NCBI GenBank assembly: GCA_949286645.1
Contig: CASEDN010000034.1
Span: 1-9,233, forward strand
Direction of reading: 5' to 3'
DNA: 9,233 nt
Source: an uncultured bacterium
GTDB lineage: Bacteria > Bacillota_I > Bacilli_A > RF39 > UBA660
Shown here: in pieces, positions 5,996 through 9,233 of the stretch
Position numbering within the stretch: the first letter of the stretch is position 1
Layout: each line of letters starts with the position of its first letter
The notes under the pieces: generated by a model
Told to the model about the DNA's origin: nothing
Databases searched by the model: none
What the model saw: only the letters and a program-made list of their open reading frames with translations
Translations under genes and position numbers: made by a program

Positions 5996-7274
5996 TATCT
6001 GGTCTTCTAGCCACAACTATTAAGACAATACCCGCTATTATAATTAAAGCACCTACTCCATATAATAAATATGATGTACTATTAGTATCTGGCACAGGAA
6101 TTGCTGGTGCCTCTAAATTGATGGTTGTAGGAGCAGATGGTCTTTCAATAAGACCAAGTAAAGCTCTTTGTAATTGAACTCCTGAATGATCACTTGGATT
6201 AGGATTATAAACATAAGCGTCATAAAAGTTTGAAAAATATCCTACAACTGTAATATCAGCTTTAAAGTTTTCAGATTCTACTTCACTTAGCGGTACTCTT
6301 AACTTAAATCCTTGATTAGCACTAATATTGTTAGTACTAATTGGATTATTATTTTCGTCAAGTATTTCTACATTACCAACAGCATTATTAATTTGAACAG
6401 AATAACTTTCAAGAGTACTATTAGAACTAATAGGTCTAATAACACTAGTCTCTAAATAATCATTATTTACTGTATAAGTAATATTTGCAGTATCTATAGT
6501 AATATCTTGTGAACCAAGACTATCATTATAGTTATTTTGATTAGCAATAGCTCCTTCTACTAATCTAACAACATGTTGACCATAAGTAGAATCAGCTGCA
6601 ATTTTATCTTTATCTGCCGCAGATAAATTGTTATAGAAAGCATAATCACCATAATTATTATATTTACCATCTTCGCTAGTTGTAGCAGTTCCTAGATCAT
6701 AAGATGTATAATTGAAATTATCATCAAATCCATTAGCTCTATCTAAATACCACCATACTGCTAACTGAGTTATATAATAATCAGTTGCACCATTACCTGT
6801 AATAGTATCATTTTGTAATATATAGATTAAACCATTGTAAGTTGCACTACGACCTGTTGAACCTAAACTAAAACTTGATTTAACAGAAGAACCTTTTTCA
6901 TATAAATGAGCAAGTGAAGGGTCTTCTGCTGTAGCACCCATCATACCTAAACGATGATCCATACAATAAATATAGCTCAATCTATCATTACCACTAGTTC
7001 CATAGAATTCTAAAGGTAATGATATATCACTAATTAAATGTTGACTTTCAGTTGTCATACCTGAATAAAAGCTATCAGGAAGTTGCCCTAAAAATCCTGC
7101 TGCATAACTTTCTTTTGGATTAATAAAAATTCCTACTGCTAATAATACAACTATTAAACAACATGATATAATACCAATCTTCTTTACATCATTCATTGCT
7201 TTCTCCAACTTATCTTGACTTCTTTTTTCTTTACTTTTCTTTATTTGACCTCTTTGATTCATCTTAGAACTCAT
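5979..7274 (-). CDS. TQXA thioester-domain surface adhesin with C-terminal sorting signal
   Basis: A 431-residue cell-surface adhesin. The N-terminus is a long basic stretch, then a signal peptide core at about 33-50 with a likely cut after SYA near 58. A thioester (TQXA) domain follows to about 250: Cys104 in SYIYCMDH and Gln170 in ITQLAVWWY are the pair that, by family, forms an internal Cys-Gln thioester able to bind covalently to host or partner proteins. A beta-rich domain (about 257-378) and a Pro-rich linker lead to VPDTN (394-398), a hydrophobic segment (about 402-422) and the basic tail ARRPDNAKKK, together a sorting signal with Asn instead of the usual Gly. Start: ATG at 7274 with AAGGTGAT; a GTG at 7283 falls within that site. 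It has its own promoter and is followed by the overlapping sortase. No pilin backbone gene is seen, so it probably acts alone. Confidence 0.93.
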   Translation of the reverse strand: MSSKMNQRGQIKKSKEKRSQDKLEKAMNDVKKIGIISCCLIVVLLAVGIFINPKESYAAGFLGQLPDSFYSGMTTESQHLISDISLPLEFYGTSGNDRLSYIYCMDHRLGMMGATAEDPSLAHLYEKGSSVKSSFSLGSTGRSATYNGLIYILQNDTITGNGATDYYITQLAVWWYLDRANGFDDNFNYTSYDLGTATTSEDGKYNNYGDYAFYNNLSAADKDKIAADSTYGQHVVRLVEGAIANQNNYNDSLGSQDITIDTANITYTVNNDYLETSVIRPISSNSTLESYSVQINNAVGNVEILDENNNPISTNNISANQGFKLRVPLSEVESENFKADITVVGYFSNFYDAYVYNPNPSDHSGVQLQRALLGLIERPSAPTTINLEAPAIPVPDTNSTSYLLYGVGALIIIAGIVLIVVARRPDNAKKK

Positions 7275-7278
7275 TATA

Positions 7279-7286
7279 ATCACCTT
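7279..7286 (-). promoter_or_regulatory. Ribosome binding site that fixes the adhesin start
   Basis: On the minus strand AAGGTGAT lies 4 bases before ATG 7274 (6 bases counted from AAGGTG). An in-frame GTG at 7283 is part of the site itself, so it is not taken as the start. Confidence 0.7.
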
Positions 7287-7297
7287 ACCTTACATAG

Positions 7298-7326
7298 AGT
7301 ATAGCAAAAGAGAATATTTTTTTCAA
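7298..7326 (-). promoter_or_regulatory. Strong sigma-A-type promoter of the adhesin-sortase unit
   Basis: On the minus strand -35 TTGAAA (7326-7321), a 17-base spacer ending in TGC, and -10 TATACT (7303-7298). The TGC before the -10 is the extended -10 motif. Transcription would begin near 7291, leaving a leader of about 17 bases. A second TTGAAA lies 10 bases further upstream (7336-7331). The rest of the 129-base gap before the preceding gene is AT-rich, with no convincing terminator hairpin. Confidence 0.75.
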
Positions 7327-7403
7327 GAGATTTCAAATTTTCTTTTATTTTTAATTTCTAAACTGTAAATATTATGTATTTGTCCTTCATATAAAAAATA
7401 TAT

Positions 7404-9233
7404 TTACGATAACTCAAAAGGATCATTCTTCGTACCATTACCCCCTGTTATTATTACATCTGATTTCAAATTTAAAGATACTTTAATACCTAAAGGTCCC
7501 CGATTAATAGTATAACCAGGTCCTGAAGCACCATTAGCACTGACACGATATATAAGTTCAGAACCAGACCCTAGTGTCAATAACCAATAGTAACGAGTTA
7601 AGCCCGAATTTGTGCTTTCTCCTCTTAAAGCATATCTTTCAAATTGCCCTGACATTAATTCTCCATATCTCAAAAGACCAACTTTAGCATTAATACTTGA
7701 TACATATCCCGACATATTTGTATCTATGTATTTAGCTAATTTATATGAATTACCAGATTCTATTCTTCCTAAATACCAGGTAGTATTATCTTCTATCATA
7801 TTAACTTGATCGTTTGTTAGATAACCATTACTTGGATTTAAATAATCATTATTTAAAAATGAGCCTATTGTATTATTACTAGAAAATACATTATTATCTC
7901 CAAAATCGACAGTAACAAAGCTTCCATCATTCTTTAGTGGTTCCTCATTTGTTATTTTAGTTAATCCATTAATCTCATGACTTACTATTCTGTATAAATT
8001 GTTTTCTCCTGTTCCAAAACTTATATATTCTCCACTATATCTTGTATTTAGTAAAGTTCCATTAAGATTGTTATCGTTATCTCCTTCTAAACGGTAAGGA
8101 TCATCTTCTGTCCCGCTTCCATCTACTGTCATAATCCCTGGCTTTAAATTTATTGCTGGTCTAAAGCCTAAATTATTAAAATAAGAATAATTTCCAGTAC
8201 TTCCATCATAACTAACACGGTATAAAAATTCTTCATTATATGGAGTTAATGTCCACCAGTAAAGTCCATTATTTAAATAACCATTGCTAGCAGTTGTACC
8301 ACTATAACTCATGGTATATTCATATATGTTTAATAATCCCACGGGAGATGTTACCATCGTTGTTTTAGGTGGCTTATCTGTTGTTGTCATCATTGTTGCA
8401 TTCCATTCACTATCCATCTTTATAAATTTCTCTGGTTCTCTTAAGTTATATAAAAATCCATCTACACTTTCATCATTTAACCATTCTTTCACATTGCTTT
8501 CTTCAAAGGCAGTACTATCATAGCCAAAAGTAATTGCGCTTATATCCCACTCTGTTGCTAATTTAACACTATTATCACTAGGATCTATAGACACCGCTCT
8601 CCATAACTTGCCTGAATACCAAATATAATTATTTGGATCTTCTCCTGTTATAAAAAGTTGTTCATCATCTGTTGTATCTATACTATTAGTACTATCAACA
8701 AACAAGACATCAGCCAATGTTTTTTCATACTTATTAAATAAATGGCCATTGCTTGGTAGTTCTAAATCATTATAATCTAATCCTACTTCTACTCCTAAAT
8801 TAATTCTTATTTCATCACTACTTAAATTATTTACAACTATTTTATATATATTACTACTTCCACTAGTATCAGCTTTTTCTAAATTAACTCCTGTAGATAT
8901 TGGGGTTATATTATATCCTTCACTTTCTACATACCCCACCTTAACCCCAGTGGGTAAACTTCCTTCATAATAGAAATTAAACCTTGCTACTCTATTATTG
9001 GTATTACTTAATGTAATTATAAATTCTTTAAAAGTATATGAAGGCACTACCAAAGTATTAGTTTCTTCTCCATCTACTTCTAGTTTATAAGCTAAGTTAC
9101 CTGTTACTATACTTATGGCATTACTCTTTTCCTTACTTACTGTAAACATTGCATAAGAAAAATATCCTCCTACTACTAAGAGTGTTATTAATATCATTAC
9201 TATCATATATATCTTACTAAAACTTGTTTCTAA
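7404..9233 (-). CDS. Membrane-anchored surface protein with tandem lectin-like modules, 5' end outside the window
   Basis: I see 609 residues; the frame stays open to the window edge, and the first in-frame ATG (9206) has no ribosome binding site, so the true start probably lies outside. Numbered from that ATG: residues 1-20 are a membrane anchor ending in GGYFSYAMFT, resembling the camelysin/TasA-type N-terminus. About 28-148 is a beta-sandwich-like region. Two related modules follow, about 183-372 and 385-599. Each ends with a Trp/Tyr-rich core (YWWTLTP, YYWLLTL), an LYRVS or IYRVS strand, an INLK or LNLK strand and a Gly-Asp turn before the end. This end resembles DUF6273-type or C-type-lectin-like folds (inference). 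No cysteine and no sorting signal are seen, so only the N-terminal helix would hold it. It probably displays a ligand-binding surface. It is transcribed apart from the adhesin unit, which has its own promoter. Confidence 0.85.
   Translation of the reverse strand, partial: LETSFSKIYMIVMILITLLVVGGYFSYAMFTVSKEKSNAISIVTGNLAYKLEVDGEETNTLVVPSYTFKEFIITLSNTNNRVARFNFYYEGSLPTGVKVGYVESEGYNITPISTGVNLEKADTSGSSNIYKIVVNNLSSDEIRINLGVEVGLDYNDLELPSNGHLFNKYEKTLADVLFVDSTNSIDTTDDEQLFITGEDPNNYIWYSGKLWRAVSIDPSDNSVKLATEWDISAITFGYDSTAFEESNVKEWLNDESVDGFLYNLREPEKFIKMDSEWNATMMTTTDKPPKTTMVTSPVGLLNIYEYTMSYSGTTASNGYLNNGLYWWTLTPYNEEFLYRVSYDGSTGNYSYFNNLGFRPAINLKPGIMTVDGSGTEDDPYRLEGDNDNNLNGTLLNTRYSGEYISFGTGENNLYRIVSHEINGLTKITNEEPLKNDGSFVTVDFGDNNVFSSNNTIGSFLNNDYLNPSNGYLTNDQVNMIEDNTTWYLGRIESGNSYKLAKYIDTNMSGYVSSINAKVGLLRYGELMSGQFERYALRGESTNSGLTRYYWLLTLGSGSELIYRVSANGASGPGYTINRGPLGIKVSLNLKSDVIITGGNGTKNDPFELS
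7410..8054 (-). repeat. Second copy of the lectin-like module (C-terminal)
   Basis: Codes for residues about 385-599 of the surface protein. It matches the first copy in order: a GEYISF-type opening strand, LYRIVS, a short FLNN helix, VGLL, the YWLLTL core, IYRVS, SLNLK and GGNGTKNDPFEL. The match is also visible in DNA near the module ends (AAGGATCAT followed by a CTTC and GT run at about 7418 and 8096). Confidence 0.75.
8091..8660 (-). repeat. First copy of the lectin-like module
   Basis: Codes for residues about 183-372 of the surface protein: NNYIWYSG opening, LWRAVSID, EWLND, VGLL, YWWTLTP, LYRVSYDG, GFRPAINLK and GSGTEDDPYRL. The matches to the second copy are scattered through the whole module, so this looks like an old internal duplication rather than a recent one. 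Confidence 0.75.

Noticed and set aside
5996..6016. TTG start at 6016 for the sortase
   Set aside because: No ribosome binding site upstream and deeper overlap with the adhesin gene; the ATGs at 5995 and 5974 are better.
7391..7406. Hairpin ATATA-AAAAA-TATAT as terminator of the surface protein gene
   Set aside because: The stem is only five or six A/T pairs and no T-run of use follows on the minus strand.
7612..8523. Two plus-strand open frames (7612-7809 and 8311-8523) inside the surface protein gene
   Set aside because: Antisense to the lectin-like modules, no promoter or ribosome binding site seen.
7404..9233. A full diversity-generating retroelement
   Set aside because: No reverse transcriptase and no template repeat are in the window; only the lectin-like end of a possible target is present.
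1..9233. tRNA or rRNA genes, CRISPR arrays, insertion sequences, riboswitches
   Set aside because: No cloverleaf-type sequence, regularly spaced repeats, transposase or long structured leader was seen; gaps between genes are all under about 130 bases.

Overview
The window is very AT-rich, densely packed, uses the ordinary bacterial code with TGG for Trp, and carries Gram-positive surface genes: an LTA-synthase-type phosphoglycerol transferase, a sortase, and a thioester (TQXA) adhesin with a C-terminal sorting signal. This points to a low-GC Firmicute. The style of the tandem-domain surface protein and of the sortase resembles uncultured gut Bacilli (RF39/Erysipelotrichia-like), but that placement rests on memory of similar proteins, not on a search.

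Layout: all genes except one lie on the minus strand, so transcription runs from high to low coordinates. First comes a large membrane-anchored surface protein with an N-terminal camelysin/TasA-like region and two degenerate copies of a lectin-like module (7404-9233, open at the window edge). A strong sigma-A-type promoter (7298-7326) then starts the adhesin unit: TQXA thioester adhesin (5979-7274), its overlapping sortase (5336-5995), and a five-helix membrane protein of unknown function (4734-5315). A second strong promoter inside the 3' end of that membrane gene starts an envelope/housekeeping unit: LTA-synthase-family enzyme (2634-4703), a signal-anchored extracytoplasmic protein (2003-2620), and an RluB/RsuA-type rRNA pseudouridine synthase (1252-1971). 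A bidirectional terminator at 1234-1260 separates this from the only plus-strand gene, a small single-cluster [4Fe-4S] ferredoxin (1004-1225). The ferredoxin is divergent from a charged, coiled-coil, tail-anchored protein (28-897).

How the genes may work together: the adhesin has the Cys and the TQLA motif of domains that form an internal Cys-Gln thioester for covalent attachment to host or partner surfaces. It ends in a sorting signal of unusual form (VPDTN instead of LPxTG). The sortase reads out of the adhesin's 3' end and is the obvious candidate to anchor it; the membrane protein downstream could be a helper. The neighbouring LTA-type enzyme would build the wall polymer of the same envelope. 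No mobile element, CRISPR array, tRNA or rRNA gene was seen, and no gene-free stretch exceeds about 130 bases.

The items most worth a second look are the adhesin-sortase pair with its non-standard sorting motif and no visible sortase arginine after the catalytic Cys, the duplicated lectin-like module, the Ser in place of Thr at the expected nucleophile of the LTA-type enzyme, and the short promoter-to-start distances shared by the three best promoters.
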